Positions 36,821 through 51,011 are shown, numbered from the stretch's first letter. The stretch: DNA of 64,000 bases from Rhabditophanes sp. KR3021 (GCA_963281155.1 CAUJLY010000006.1:7378001-7442000); one strand, 5' to 3'. The notes: generated by a model not told the origin, from the letters alone. Numbers and translations: made by a program.

Positions 36821-39800
36821 TTATTGTTCTCCTAATGGCCTCGTATCAATAGCCCATAAAAGAATTCTTCCAACTCCGTCTCCGATATACAATTTTTTAT
36901 GATCTCTAAAAATAATTATTAGCATATTGGCCATCACTAAAAGTACATAAAAAACAAAAACTTACTTTGCTGGCAGAATTGCTGTAATAGGGGCAGGACA
37001 TTGGTTCGTTAATTTGTTGAAAGCTGTATGCAAACCAAGAATTTTTCTGAGAACAAGTTCTCTTTTGTATCCTAATTTGTCGACATGACTATTATTTGTA
37101 GAAGATGTGAATTAATGTCCGTATATTTGCATTCGGAATAATAGTGTGGTCGGATGTTGATGTAATAGGTGATTGGAAGCCATCAAGAGATGAATCTTCA
37201 CGGTCAGTTGTTAAGGAAGAAATTGATAAATGTCTTAGACGATTGCCTTTGTTTAGTAGTTGTTCTTTTATACTATTTATGTCTGAATACAATTTGGGAC
37301 TGGGCATATTTTCATTAAATGAATTTGTAATTTTAAGTTTACTCAAATCATTCGCAATTTCCCGGACAATTTCCGTTGAATAAATTAGGACTAATCCATC
37401 ATTTCTCCCACACATTATGACATTTTGAGAATCCCATTCATTAATTGTTGAAAATGATAAACATAAAATGATACGAGATGAAAATGTCGATAGCTCCGAA
37501 TCAGATGTATCGATAGCTGTTAACAATTTGCCATTAATTGACCACAGATACATTACAGATCCAGCAGCAGTAGCAATGTCCCCGGTTGTTTCATTTATTT
37601 GAATTGCTGTAATTGGAGCCATGTGATTATCTAACTGTCTTATGAAGATTAACCTTTCGGGATCCCATAGAATGACAGAGCCGTCTCTTGCTCCAGAAAC
37701 TAATAAATTGAAATTCTTAGAAGCAATCATTGTAGTAACTGCATCATTGTGAGCCAACAAGTGCCTTTCAAATTTAAGTCTTGGCCATTTATTTCCGAAA
37801 TTCCAAACATCAATGCCTCCGGTTATTAAACCACCAAACAATAGCTTGTTAGTACCAGCAACCATACAACTAATTTCAATATTATCATTAAGTTCATAAA
37901 ATGTCATTGACTTTTCATTTTCAACACTACCAAGTTTAATTGATTTGTCATTAAAGCCCCAAGAAATGAAGTTGACATTATTAATCATTATTTTGTTGTG
38001 TTCGAGTGCAATCACATGGCCCTTGTCGGAAAAGCAAATTGTTCCGATTGCGGCTCCCAACTCCTTGACAGGTTTTGAGTAAGGTTTAAGAGCGTCAAGA
38101 TTGTGGTAAAAGTAGAGATTAGATGTCGAACCATTTCCATTATTAAACGGCATCATGTATTGTGGCTTTCTTTGTGGATGTGGCTTTTTGAATAATTGGG
38201 TTGGGATTTGACCAAAGTTATTGATAAAACCAAGTGTTGCATTTTTAGTTAGGGGATCATCTATATTGTCAAAATCTACGCTTCCTTCATAAAACAAATG
38301 ATGGAAAACATTGTTTGCCTTTACGGCTTCTTCAGCCGTTTGTTTGTAACCGAAAATTAAGTCAATCCACTCATGCAAATGTTCCGAAATGTAATCTGAT
38401 TCTAATGCTTCACGGTGAATTCTAACAAACTCAGTAGCGTCGTTTTTGGCCCATGGAGGCAAAACGACATTATCTAATTGTATCCCATTTTGTTTAACAC
38501 CAAAATCAAACTTATCGTCATTTTTGAATAACTCAGGTAAATAATAAAATTCAGGAATCAGTTCACGAACGTCGGCCATATTATTTTGACTGGCACTTAA
38601 CCAAGAGTCACTGATGGAATGAAACATACGATCAGCTAAATCGAAATGACCTCCCTGTAATTTCAAAAATTGGGTGGTAAATGGTTCAACTCTGACTAAG
38701 AAAGACAAAACAATCATAGCACTGCTGTAATGAGTTCCGTACATGTAAGGTGGTGTTTCTTGAGAAGGATCATCCCATTCACAATATCTCTTAAGAAACT
38801 GTGCTAAACGGTCTGGAGATTGAGCACCCATAGGCTTTGACAAGTCACGGAAAATTTTAGGATCTTTCAAGTCAATTGTGTCAGAAGTGTAATCTTTTAT
38901 TATCCACGGAAAGACTGGATATTGAGAAAGATCGTTGTAACTTCTTCCAGAAACAGTATTTAAATATATCAAATACTCAAAGTTTGATGTCTCTCCACGT
39001 ACCCACTTTTGAGTAATCGTTTGTTGGCCAATTAAAGAATTAATAAAAGTTCCAGCAATTTGTTCTCCATAAGCAAATCTCTTATTTGTCGCAGTCATTT
39101 GGTTGATGGTCGATGTTTTAAAGGAATCATCCTTCTTTGAGATTGAGGTAAACTTTTGATGTACTCTATTACGAGTTCTTTTTGGTAGAGCCAGCAAAAA
39201 GTTTTCCCCTGATGTACAGAACACCTCAATTGAAATTGGTTGAAGCATGTAACGACGCTTATGAACAGAAGAAATTTCATCATATCCAATTTTATGGCAT
39301 TGTCTAGGTGATTTTGTTCTGTTTGTCCCTCCTAGAGCAGTATAAGGAACAATAGGATCGTGGTATTGTTCAGGCAGAAATTCTAAATCACGAATTTCTC
39401 TAGTTTTCAACAAAGTAAATCCATCAATGATGTAGCAATGTTCTTTTCCGAATAGCAATAAACCCTCCATTGTATCTAATCCTTGAACTCTAGCACACCT
39501 AAACATACTATGCAATTGTTCGCCTTGTTCAAGTAGTCTCAGCAAAGATTGGTTATCGGGGCCAAAAGCTCGTTGCTTTTGATTGCTAAATGAAACTCCA
39601 TCTACACTGCCTTCGCTATTTTGCATGGTATCCTTCTTATCTATTTCACCTTCTTCGATTTCATCTTCCTCTTTACTTTCATTTTTCGTTACGGCAATTC
39701 TTCTAATCATAGAGAAATTAATTTCATTGCTTTCTTCAGCATTAGTCTCGTCCACATTATTTGTATTATTGCCTAATGAATATAAGCTTTTGTCAATGAT

Positions 39801-42800
39801 TCGTTCATCCATTGTTAAAAATCTAATTGCATGCATCTTTTCATAATGTTGTTTACTATCTTTGCAAATAGCAATCTTGTTTCTGAGGGACTTAGCATCT
39901 ACAGAATCCATTTGAGGACGGTAAGGATAACGATGGTAAAATGTTTCATCGGGGATGGTCTTTTTTCTAATACGGCAGGGACCTTCAATATGAATTATTA
40001 AAATGACAAATAATTTTTAAGTATTTTTAATTAATAAATTTACTATTTTTTGAATGTTTACTGGTGTCATAATAGAACCTTATGATTTAATGAAGGACCT
40101 TATATTAATCAAAGAAACTAGGTGTCAATAGCCATTTACGATTAGTATTTTAAAAATGTAAATGTTGTATGCAAGCAATATATTTATATGATGATATAGG
40201 ACTATTGAACATCGATCAGATTCTAATTTTACTATTACTTGGCTACACCCATTTGGGAAGAAAGAACGTTTTCAGTGACTGGCAAAAAATTAGAGTCATA
40301 ACGAAAGCATATCTTTCAAAAGAAATAGCCGAGGATGTAGAATATATACTTATCAATGCCCTGCGTAGTCAATTAACTAACTCTGACTCAGAAAAACTTT
40401 CTTTGATTTTGTTATTCAAATGAGCCCAACGAGAATATAGAAGCAGCTCACTTAACTTTAAAGGAGCTCTCATTTAATGAACGTGAAGAATACGATCTAA
40501 ATTATTAACTTATTTTTGTGTTTTTCATTATTTTTGTTTCATAATTTTGTGTTTATAAAATAAAAAACCTTCTACTGTTGATAATTGATACTTATCATAT
40601 TCAGAACATTTGTCTGGTCCCCATAAACCACGTGGTCTTGTCAACTCGGCACGATTCTTTTCCCAATCTAGCATGCACCATTTTCTTACATGATTATGAT
40701 ATTCATGGTAATTTGAAATTTGACTATTGATAGCTTCTTTGACAAAACATATATGGATTTTCATAGCTGTATGAATCATTTCCTTTGAAATTTTCTTAGA
40801 TCTTACAGGACTGTCTTTTTTACTATTCGATGATTCATTAAATGATGCGGATGAAACTGAATCACTTCTATTTAAATTTGATGCATCATTAGGAGAAGCT
40901 TCTTTACTTATCGAAGTACTAAATGAAGTAACAGATGCAGCTGATGACACAGCATTCATTGCTGCAGCAGTCAACCCTTTTTTGGAAGTAAATTTAGAAA
41001 AAGTACTTCCCATTCTTGTTAACCGAGCACCAAATTGACTTTTGAATACATTGACGAATCTACCATTTGAAAATTCAATATCTTGTTGTGAATCCAAAAA
41101 GTTAAGCCAATATCCATTTGCTGCTCCACCAAGCACAACTCTTGAACCCAGCAAATCGTTTTCAACTTGATTTTTAAACAAGTCATTAAGGAATGCTTTT
41201 CTATAATTATAAATCATCTCCCATACTGAACGAGCACAAACAGAAATCTGTGCAGATCCTTTTTCAAGTTCAACATTTTGTCCAGTGCTATAAAAAAGGT
41301 CAGGTGTCTCGGAAAGAACGAATATAAGATGAACTAAAGGTCCAATAAAATTCGAATTCGAGGAATGTGGAGTCGAAATAAATTGAACATTATGAAGTAA
41401 TTGCGAGAGTGTGTCCAAGACAGACAACTGATTGTCACAATTGTTGATTGGTCTACTGAGAATAAACAACACTATTCTGAAGAATGAATTGATTACAGCA
41501 TCATCTAATGCAGGGTTGTTCTTGGAAATGTTACTGTCAACAAGCTTCGTTTCTGAAAAAGCTTTAAGCAAGATTTGCAGAATTTTATAAGTGTTTTCAA
41601 ACACATATCCACTCCAACAACTATCAATTAAACGGGAGGTGGTGTAAAAAATGTTAGATAAAATCGAAGTACCATCATAGTTTAATTTAACAGTTTTGGG
41701 GATCAAGGCAACTTTGTAGTTGATGAAGGTCTGTTGATTCTTCAAACTTTCCAAATAAAATCCCATCAAAGAAGAGAAGGGGGATTTCGAGTTTGAAAAT
41801 ACAACACTTGATTCATTTACACTTTCGATTAGGGAATCCAGCAAAAATGGAACTTCTCCTTCGTGTGAAATAAGCAAGTCATTGACTAGTACTAAAGCCA
41901 GGAAGTCATATAGCATTTTAACAGATGCACAATTCATGTCAGCTACTTTTACGACTCCATTCGATTCGATGTACAATGTTTTTAAAATTTGAACAAAATA
42001 AAAAGGACTGTTGACTGTTGTGTAGAAGGCATGTGAGGTTTGGTAAAAGAAAATAAGCAATTGAATGATGATTCTACTCCACTCATTAGTCCAGTGGCTT
42101 TCATCTCGGGTCTCTTTGTCGTAATGAATTAGCATGTTAATCATATTCAGTAATGGTAGTAAAGCTTCACGATTGATGTCTACCGTCGAAACAACTTCTG
42201 ATACAGATGCATTTTTAGTTAATGAAAAAACTTCAGACCAAATCGATTCCGCGGTTAAATTTTGGATGACTGTAAGGGAAACATTTGTCTGATTGAATAG
42301 AATGCCTAATATTCCAATATACATAAAAGGTTTCTCATAATGATTTGGTAATAAGTGAGATAAAAATTCAAATCCACCGCAAGACAGAACATCCTTATTA
42401 ATGCACAATGACACTCCATACGAGGATTCTGGATTGGAAACTGAAAATCCCAACAAAACTGCTACTCTGTTTTTTGTCGCCGAATCTGCATCGGCCAGCC
42501 ATTCTCCATTTGACTGTCCATTTTTAAACTTGGCATACAGAGATGGATGCTTGATCACTTCCAATAAGATTCGAAAAGCTGTAAAGATGGTACATGAATG
42601 AATGGAAGGTGCAAAAAATGCAAATAACCAATCGAAGCCCAATCCTTTGACAACTGCATCACACATTTGGAAACTAATATTTTGAGGCGAGTTTGAAATG
42701 GCCGTAAATAAAATATTAAGCAGGCGATTTCTAACATAAACAAAATAAACTTTTCTATCAATCTCACTACCGTCATTGCACTTCATTAAATCTTCTCCTA

Positions 42801-45800
42801 AGGAAGCAGCCAAGAATGGTAATACTTCTTCTGCCACTTGCTCAGTCGTATTTGAAGGAATTGTTCCCGCCACAGCTTGTCCGTAACAAAGTATTTTTCG
42901 CAAGTCCGTTAGCCCTTGTATAAGAACAGTTATCAAATTAAAAATAACGTCCGATTTGTATGTTATTGGGGAAGGGGAATCTAACAAAAAGATTAACAAG
43001 TGTGGTAGCAAAGAAGATCTTTTGACATCGATAGCAGATTCTCTTTGAGGGTCAATTATCATTTCATAGAGATGTTCGAATAAAATCGTTTTAAAATTTT
43101 CAGAACTTTTAGCCCAGACATCTAAATCACATAGTAAATCTTCAAAACCTTCTCTTGATTTAAGTAAAGATCTTCGGCTCGTAACATTTGCACAAGCAGT
43201 TCCAGTTAATGAAATTATAAGATGCAAGATGTTGGCATTCATTAAATGACCTTTGTCTTCCAATAACATTGCTAACATTTGGTATCCTCTATTTTCAAGC
43301 ATTGCCTCAGATATGATAAGGGATGTTTGAACGGCGGACAGTAGAGCTTTCAATGAGATGTATAATTCTTCAGATGAAGTTGACATTGCAATTAACCCTA
43401 AAATGCTTAGCTGTCCTCCCACGAATGACAGAATTTTGGATGCTGGTAGTGGTTGAAAGACTCTAATTCCCAGATAGCCAATAGTCACTGCTCCATAACA
43501 TCGTTCATCATAAGTTGTCCCATTACAAACTGTATTCCATATAACTCGGATGGGTGTTGAGTTGTCATTTGTTGAAACACTCATTAAACTAGCCAGTATG
43601 TCCGCATCTGCTTTAGGATACATATTCTTTAACTTTACCACAGAACATTCTGACTGCGCTGAGGCGTTTAATGAAACTAGTATTTTATCCTCACTAATTA
43701 AACAAGACCCATCGGGTTCTAGAGCTTGAAAATTGCCAACGTAATGAGCTTCTAAATCATAAATCCTTTTAATGGCTTCTCCCGTTAAAGGTTCCTCAAA
43801 CAAATAAAGTGATGAAGTTTTCCATTTTAAATTGCTTAGTTTTCGTGTAAAAGGAGCCACGCCAATTAAGGCATGGACGCCGGATTGCTTATACACTTTT
43901 GCAATTGGGTGGATAGAATTAGCAGAAATGTATTGTGCTTTCTGAGTATTGACTAATTCCTTGTTGACATAAATTTCAATTAACGAATTTTTGAGAACAG
44001 AACGAGTCAAAACGATAACAATGTGAACCCACTGTTGTCTTTTGACGAGATGTTTAACCGGAGTTGAAACTTGGCCTTCAATAACATTTCCATTGTTGAC
44101 ATCTTCTACGGTTTTAATTAAATCAGATTCATGAGTCGAACATGTCAATTTCATGTCAGTCACATTTAGTTCGGCATTGAAACAGGATATCATATTCCTG
44201 AAATTAATCTTTGAACTATCGTCTTTGTCATTTTTGAATGATCGGAAGATGTCAATTAAAGGAATAACTGAAGGTATTTGCTCTTCACTGGGAGTACTTT
44301 CATTTTGTTTGCCATGTATATAAATCCAAGTTGAAAATGTAAGCCCATTTAATGGGGGGAAGATATGGCTTGATGGATTAACGTTAGTGGTACTGTTATA
44401 TTGTGGAACAATTGAAGGTAATAGCATAGCAGCAAACCCTTCATGAGACATATCAAATTCTATAAAAGCCGGAAGTTCGGGAGAGCAATTGTATCTAGGA
44501 GTAAGCATGGATGCCAATGTTTTTACTCGGAAAAAATCCAATGTACCTCCTTCGAGATGTTTTTTCTTCGTATCCGGTTCTTTCTCACATTGTTCAGGGT
44601 TAAAATCCAAGTCACGACAACACAAAGGATTACCTAAACGCAAAAACTTTTTCAAATCCCTAGGAAAAATTTGCTGTCTTGACAATCTTTCAAAGACATA
44701 TAAAATTGGTGTATAAAGTAAGTGAGCTTCGTTATTAAAGACTTCTTCTGCTATCTCTAGCAAAAGCTTTGGCAATTGGGAACTGCACATAATTTGCTGG
44801 TTTCTTTCTTCCTTCAAGCAATCTTTTAACAGAATAAAACCATAAAACTGGGCTGTAGCAGCTAAGAAGGGCGATGTTTCTGTTGGTATGGATGCTAATA
44901 AAGACACGAAACTAAGTAAAGCACCGGTATGCACGATTGGTGTATTTCCGATATTGATAAGTGAAATGGAGTCATTTGCTGAATCGCAAACAATCTTATC
45001 TAATGAATGGTATTGGATTGAGGGGTTTACTTTTTCGATTGAATCCAACGACAATTCAAGAAGAAGTTTCAAAAAGTAACATGAAACGATAATGTCGTTA
45101 GGAATTTCTACAGTAAGTTCGTCTGATTTGTCAGTAAAAGGATTGGCGGACTTAAAAATGCAATGGAATGACTTTAGAGCTGCAGTAAATCCGATATTTG
45201 AGTTCATCTTTTCAGATTGGTAAGATATGGCAAACTTTTGTGTAAACGCTCCCGATAACCTCAAAATAGAGTTTATCATTTCGTGTTTAATTTCATGTAA
45301 AAAGTATTTGGCATTGGAGGGTTCAAATCTCATGGACAAAGTGATAACTTTAAAAGTAATTGACATATAAGTAATGGCCCGATGGAATTCGGGTGTAAAT
45401 TGAGGATCGGCAAAAAAGGTTTCGTAATTGAGAAGGGAGTAGATGAGGCAAATGTATCCATCGGCTTTTCTAAATGATATTCTTACTTTATGACTTTCTC
45501 TCAAAGCTGATAATAAGGTTTGCAATAAAATAATGTTGAGGGTGAAATTTGACGAATTATTATACATGGTCTTTATGATAGTTCTTAGATACTTTTCATT
45601 TTTAACAAAAATTATCATGCTTTTGATAAATTGAGCCAAGTTATTTGATCCATTTTCTTGATCGAAACAAAGACAGTCAATTACTTTTTGAATTTCAATG
45701 TGCTCTGACAACAGTTGTGCATTTTGGGGACAGTTTCTTATCAAGACCTGCATCAAGTCCATTGCAGGCAAAACTATGCTAGAATACAACTTCTTATCCC

Positions 45801-47344
45801 CTTTTTGAACGGATATGTCTAGAGCAACGTTAAATACCCATGAAAATGTATCTATAAATCCCAATTCTCTAAACAGTCCTTTCAAACTAGGATTAAGCGT
45901 TAAGAGTACAAAAAATCTCTTCAAATACATTGCACTAAGTACATATTCTTCAGATGCCATTTGATTTCTTAACGATACTGACAAAATAACCAATTCCCTC
46001 GTAGGAGCATACTTAACGTCTCTTGTCAGCATTTCAAGTATTTCAAAAAAGTAAGCTTGAGTCGGAATATCTTTGCCATACATTGCTTCTACAAATTGCG
46101 AAAAGGGGCATTCCTTTTCTATGATAAAATAATTGCATACATCCTTACTATAAACATCTAGCATCATTTTACCAACTACTTCATCTATTGCCTTGGATTG
46201 GGATGTAGAAAATATGGCAAATAAACACTTAATAGGGTCTATATTTCTAACAGTTAACCCGCAACCTAAGGGTTTGGGCAATACGAAATCGTCGGTAATA
46301 GAGAGGTTATTTGAGTGGATTGGATGTAAGTCATGAGCTCCGAAATAAACCAAATCATTAACGATAGCCATGGCGACGTCAACAGCAACACTTTGATTGG
46401 TACTTTTGGAATTTACATAACATGCTAAGAATCCATATCCATTAATGAAAGCGAAATGTTCCAAAATTAAATTGCCGTTTTTGGTTGACACTTTGAGTAA
46501 AGTTATTAAATTTGTTACCAATATCTTTTGCTCCTCATCTTCCATTTGAGAAGTATTTTCAAGATTTCTTAAGTAATGTCTCATACATTCTTTCACTAAA
46601 ATAGGAAATAAATTATTTAACATGACAATTAAAAATAATACCATGAATATATTTGGCAAGGGTTGGTGTCAACACATTTTCAAACATTTGTCTAACAATT
46701 TTGAAATTCATGTCCCTCCAATATGCATTGTAACTAGCGCAAGGAGAACTTGCTCCGATGAAAGCCAAGGGAAGGTCGTCTTTTAGAATTAATTCATCTG
46801 TAACCATCTTGTGGCGGAAAAGAACCATAGCCAAATTGTCCAAATATGCATGCAACTTCTCACGTGCCTTCATTTTTAATTTATCCTCATTGAATGGCAA
46901 ATCAAAGAAAAGATATAAAGATTTTATGATGGTGGAGGGAAGTGAAGCATTGCAAGCTGCCTCAATTATACCGCTATGGTTGCTAGTAATTAAGAATGAA
47001 GAAGCATTCAGCAACAGCCATCCTGGCTCTGTTTCCGAATAAGGTGATAAAAAGTCGGCAATTGCGGTTGCTGCGGCCTCTGTGCTATTGTTGGCTGCTC
47101 TCAATCTAATTTCGTAAACTAGGATAGAGCATAGCTTAGTTGTAAAAATATAAATTTCAGGAAAAGATTGAATCAACTCTATTTTTTCATACAAAGCAGA
47201 AACATTTGTAAAAATTGGCAGTATTCTTTCTAAGAACAACTCCGATTCTTTGACGGTCGAAGAAGCTTTGGCTAAATCTACTTTGATAAAAGAATCAAAT
47301 GTCTTTCTCAGATGAGTGAGTACTAGGCTTCTATCTGAGACCAT
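36821..47344 (-). CDS. WDFY3/ALFY-type BEACH-WD40 protein
   Basis: Exons seen: 47344-46642, 46595-40569, 39982 to about 37095, about 37111-36966, and 36905-36821, giving roughly 3,280 aa (human WDFY3 is about 3,500). The N-terminus (STEAAATAIADFL, SLPSTIIKSLYLFFDLP) matches ALFY. A long helical, armadillo-like region follows, then a concanavalin-like segment (GLTFSTWIYIHG, QQWVHIVIVLTRS). Next come a PH-BEACH unit (CARVQGLDTMEGLLLFGKE; YNDLSQYPVFPW; PPWAKNDATEFVRIHREALE) and WD40 repeats (GARDGSVILWD). ALFY proteins are scaffolds for selective autophagy of aggregates. Two oddities: the protein stops at LLWAIDTRPLGEQ with no FYVE domain, and exons 3 and 4 are in different frames with no usable GT-AG junction, implying a one-base shift between 37095 and 37111. 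The intron at 39983-40568 is 586 nt and carries opposite-strand coding-like sequence. Confidence 0.9.
40054..40508 (+). pseudogene. Opposite-strand coding-like remnant in BEACH intron
   Basis: Within the 586-nt intron of the BEACH gene, the plus strand has three open segments in successive frames. They are 40054-40128 (from MFTGVIIEPYDLMKD), 40169-40420 (84 codons, including RKNVFSDWQKIRVI and EDVEYILINALRSQL) and 40422-40508 (EPNENIEAAHLTLKEL to a stop). The composition is more protein-like than the surrounding DNA. The second frame joins the third across a single-base shift. No good splice pair connects the first two. It may be a decayed nested gene or inserted fragment. I do not recognise the family. 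Confidence 0.35.
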
Positions 47345-49068
47345 AATTAAATGATATCGATACAAGTATTGGATGGTATGATTGCAAAACAGGTATCAGT
47401 TTAAAAATTAATTCATTGATATAGCAGTTAATAAATATGTTGTCTATATATTTGGCAATTATATAAGTACCAGCTTCTCTAAAAAAAAGAACATTATTTT
47501 TAATGTGATGGTATTAGAGTATAATTTAAGTGTGTATGTATGATATGAATTTAAAGTTTAATAGAAACGCAATTAGATATTTGGCAAGAAATTTCGATAT
47601 TTACAAATACAGATATAGGGAGGTCTCTTTTATTACATTAATAGGATGAGCCACCATAGTATGACCATAGGATTATAATAACATGACTATGTAAAAATGG
47701 CATATTATCGATCTCTGTGCCTTTCTCTGCCTACCCTTTAGCAACTTTGTGCAATGTATTTTTGGGTTTTTGTATGAAAAGGATGTCAGCAAGCGTATAA
47801 AAGAACTACTTCTACTCTTTTTTAAGATATAAATACAAAACAATTTAGTTTATTGGTCTAATATATTTTATGTTAAAGCTAAACATACAGTTGTAGTACG
47901 TAGTAGTATTTAAATTTATAAAAAATGAACAGATTGGGGCATTTGATACAAATTGGATTTGAATACTTTGAATGGTTGGACGGTTAATAGGCAAAAAATC
48001 AGAAATAAAATGGAATTGAAAAGAAAAAATGTACATCGTTTCAATAATTAGATTACGATTTTGGGGCAGCTAAATACTTCAATGCCAGATTAATACATAA
48101 AGAAATAGTTGTTAAACTTTAGTTTTAAAATTCATGACCCTCACAGTAAGGTAATCAGGCGTTAATATAATTAGCTTTTACGAATAAGTTATTTTATTGT
48201 TAAATTATTATAGCCCATTTGATATGAGTACTGTTTTTGTAAATATTTAAAAAAAGCTTTTAAAATACAATTTTGATTGACTTATTTTAGTAGTTAAGGT
48301 TTTTAATGCATCTTATTGGTGACATAGGATTACCATTTAAAATAAACAATGGATTTATGTGGACAATTAAATTTTTTAAAAGCAGATACGCATTCTTCCA
48401 CATCAAGAAATTATAGTTGTGGTTAAGAGAAAGTAAGTGTTCGTCAATGGTACAATGTAATAATGTTGTTATCTGATTAACAATGAAAGTGTCTTTAGAT
48501 ATGTGATTCACTATCTTAATACAGGGCTTAAAATGATTTGAAAGAAAAAGTTTAAAAGTTGTCAATAATTACACCAATAATGAATTGCGGTTCCTCGGAA
48601 TAAAGTTGAATTTGTTTATTTATTGGGTTAAATTTATTTAAACACATATATTAGCTTGGAATATTGAATAAATAAATAAATACATATATCCGTCTATTTT
48701 TATTAAATATTTTGTTCTTCGATATATTTCTTTCAAAATGTACAAATTTAAATCATATTTTCAATTTATCAGTCATCAATTAATCAAACAAAGGAATAAT
48801 TTTTTTAACGTTAAATTATATAATGACTTGCAAAAAATAATTTATTCACATCTTTAAATGATTAACTAATTTAGGCGTGTTAAGGCAATATAACTTATTT
48901 TATCAATCAAATCACAAAATGTAAACCATTTATACAATAGAAATGGTTTTTGCCTTGACCTTTTCCAACTGATGCAATCACCATCAAGTATAGGTATATT
49001 TCAGTGTGTTCAGATTGACTTTACTGGATTATTCTTAAGTTTATAATTATTATAAAGAAACTACTATC
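47345..49068. other. Divergent intergenic region
   Basis: This 1.7-kb spacer lies between the divergent BEACH and rhamnose-enzyme genes and presumably contains both promoters. A 92-codon minus-strand frame at 48565-48287 starts with TTG, has no splice context or recognisable motif, and is not called. Confidence 0.5.
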
Positions 49069-51011
49069 ATGTCTACTTATGAGCCAAAAAATGTTATGGT
49101 AACAGGTGGATGTGGGTTCATTGGATCTAACTTCATCAACTACATCTATGGAGCCTGGCCAGATGTCAAAATTGTGAACGTTGACAAATTGATTTTAAAT
49201 AGTGATATACACTATGTTAGGGACGACATTGTTGCTTCAGGACGTTACCACCTCGTCACAAGTGATATCCGCAACGTTGACATTATTGGAAAAAGTTTGG
49301 TTGATCATGACATTGATACAATTATTCACTTCGCCGCTGATTGCACCTCAACAAGATGTTATGCTGATCCAAATGAAGCAATTGAAAACAACGTCATTAG
49401 TTTTATTATGTTTGCTGACACTGTTAGAGCATATGGGAAAGTCAAACGCTTCATTCACATCAGCACTGACGAAGTTTATGGAGACTCTGATTTGTCTGTC
49501 GAGACTAAGGGCAAAAAAGAATCTAGTAACCAATTGCCTGGTAACCCTTATGCAGCCACCAAATCAGCTTGTGAAATGTATGTCCAAGTTTACCTTCAAA
49601 ATTACAAGATGCCCATTGTAATGTTGAGAATTAACAACATTTATGGTCCGAACCAATGGGATGTAAAAATTGTTCCTCGTTTCATCACACTTGCCGCCAA
49701 CAAACAACAATTTACTATCCAAGGGGCCGGAAAACAACTTCGCTCCTGGTTGTATGTTGACGATGCCGCCGAAGGCATTCAAAGGGCAACTGAAGTTGGT
49801 AAAATCGGGCAAATTTATAATCTCGGAACATACTTTGAGAAGAACGTACTAGACTTAGCTCATTGTATTCAAAAGGAAGTCGATTCTCAAATGGGCAGAG
49901 AAAGTAATGAAGTCAAATTTATTTCTATCCCCGATAGACCATACAACGACTTAAGATATCTTATTGATATAACTAAAGCCAACGAAGAATTAAATTGGAG
50001 CCCAAAAACCCCTTTCGATGAAGGTATAAGGAAAGTTATCTCTTCCCATTTGAAAGGCACAACCAAAAGCGCAAAAATGAAAGTCATTCTTTATGGTGGT
50101 AATGGTTGGGTCGGACAACAATTTCAATCTTATTTTAAAGAAAAGGCGATTCCGTTTGCTGTCGCTACCAAGAAAGTCGGCATTGACGAGGAGAAGAGTG
50201 TTTTGACAGAATTGAACAATTTTAACGGAACACATGTATTATGTTGTACAGGAAGAACCCATGGCGGTAATTTTAAAACAATCGAGTACTTGGAAGGTGG
50301 TCCAGACAAAACATTTGAAAATGTCCGAGACAACATGTATAGTGCCATCACTTTGGCTCAAATATGTCAAGACTTGTCCCTTCATTATACTTATGTCGGA
50401 ACAGGGTATTTGTTTGCATACGATGATGCTCATCCGATCGGTGGTGCTCAATTTTTAGATGATGGTAAGATCGATTTAAGTACATAGTCGACTAATATGT
50501 ATAACTTTTAGATTTACCAACATTTTTTGGCAATTCATATTCTGTAGTCAAGGGGTATACTGATCGCATGGTTGGAAGTTATAAAAATTGCGAAATTATA
50601 AATGCAAGAATAACACTTCCAATCAATTTTAATATGACAGAAGAAAGAAATCTGCTGGCAAAAATTGTCAACTACAATCAAATTTTTGACATTCCTGTTT
50701 CAATTACAATTCTCCCTGACTGCATTCCAGCTTTGGTTACACTAATGGAACAAAGATTTGGGGGCAATTTGAATTTAGTCAATCCTGGACCAATTAGTTT
50801 GCACGATATTTTGCAATTATATAAAAAATATGCCGACCCAAATCTTGCCGATTATACAGTTGTAACCAAAGACTCCGAAAAGGGCAAAGAGTTACTTAGA
50901 ACAAAAGGAAACTGTGCACTCGATACCAATAGACTTAAGCAAGTTTATAGTACCATAAAAGATGCTGAACAATCTTTGATTGAGAATTTTAAGTTGATTG
51001 CTAAGAAATAA
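49069..51011 (+). CDS. Bifunctional dTDP/UDP-glucose 4,6-dehydratase and 4-keto reductase
   Basis: Two exons, 49069-50464 and 50512-51011, with a 47-nt intron give 631 aa. Residues 1 to about 325 are an RmlB-type short-chain dehydrogenase: NAD-binding GGCGFIGSN (13-21), catalytic STDEVYGDS (132-140) and YAATK (161-165). Residues 337-631 form a second Rossmann domain of the RmlD or plant UER1/RHM C-terminal kind, with YGGNGWVGQQ near 342 and catalytic YSVVK near 475. Together they would convert NDP-glucose to a 4-keto-6-deoxy sugar and then reduce it, the main steps to NDP-rhamnose. Worms use rhamnose in cuticle or surface glycans, which is inference here. The fusion resembles plant RHM without the central epimerase role being proven. 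An AATAAA at 51096 probably ends the transcript. Confidence 0.93.

Noticed and set aside
48287..48565. 92-codon minus-strand frame
   Set aside because: No ATG at the start, no acceptor, and no motif. Composition is mixed, so it is unproven rather than excluded.
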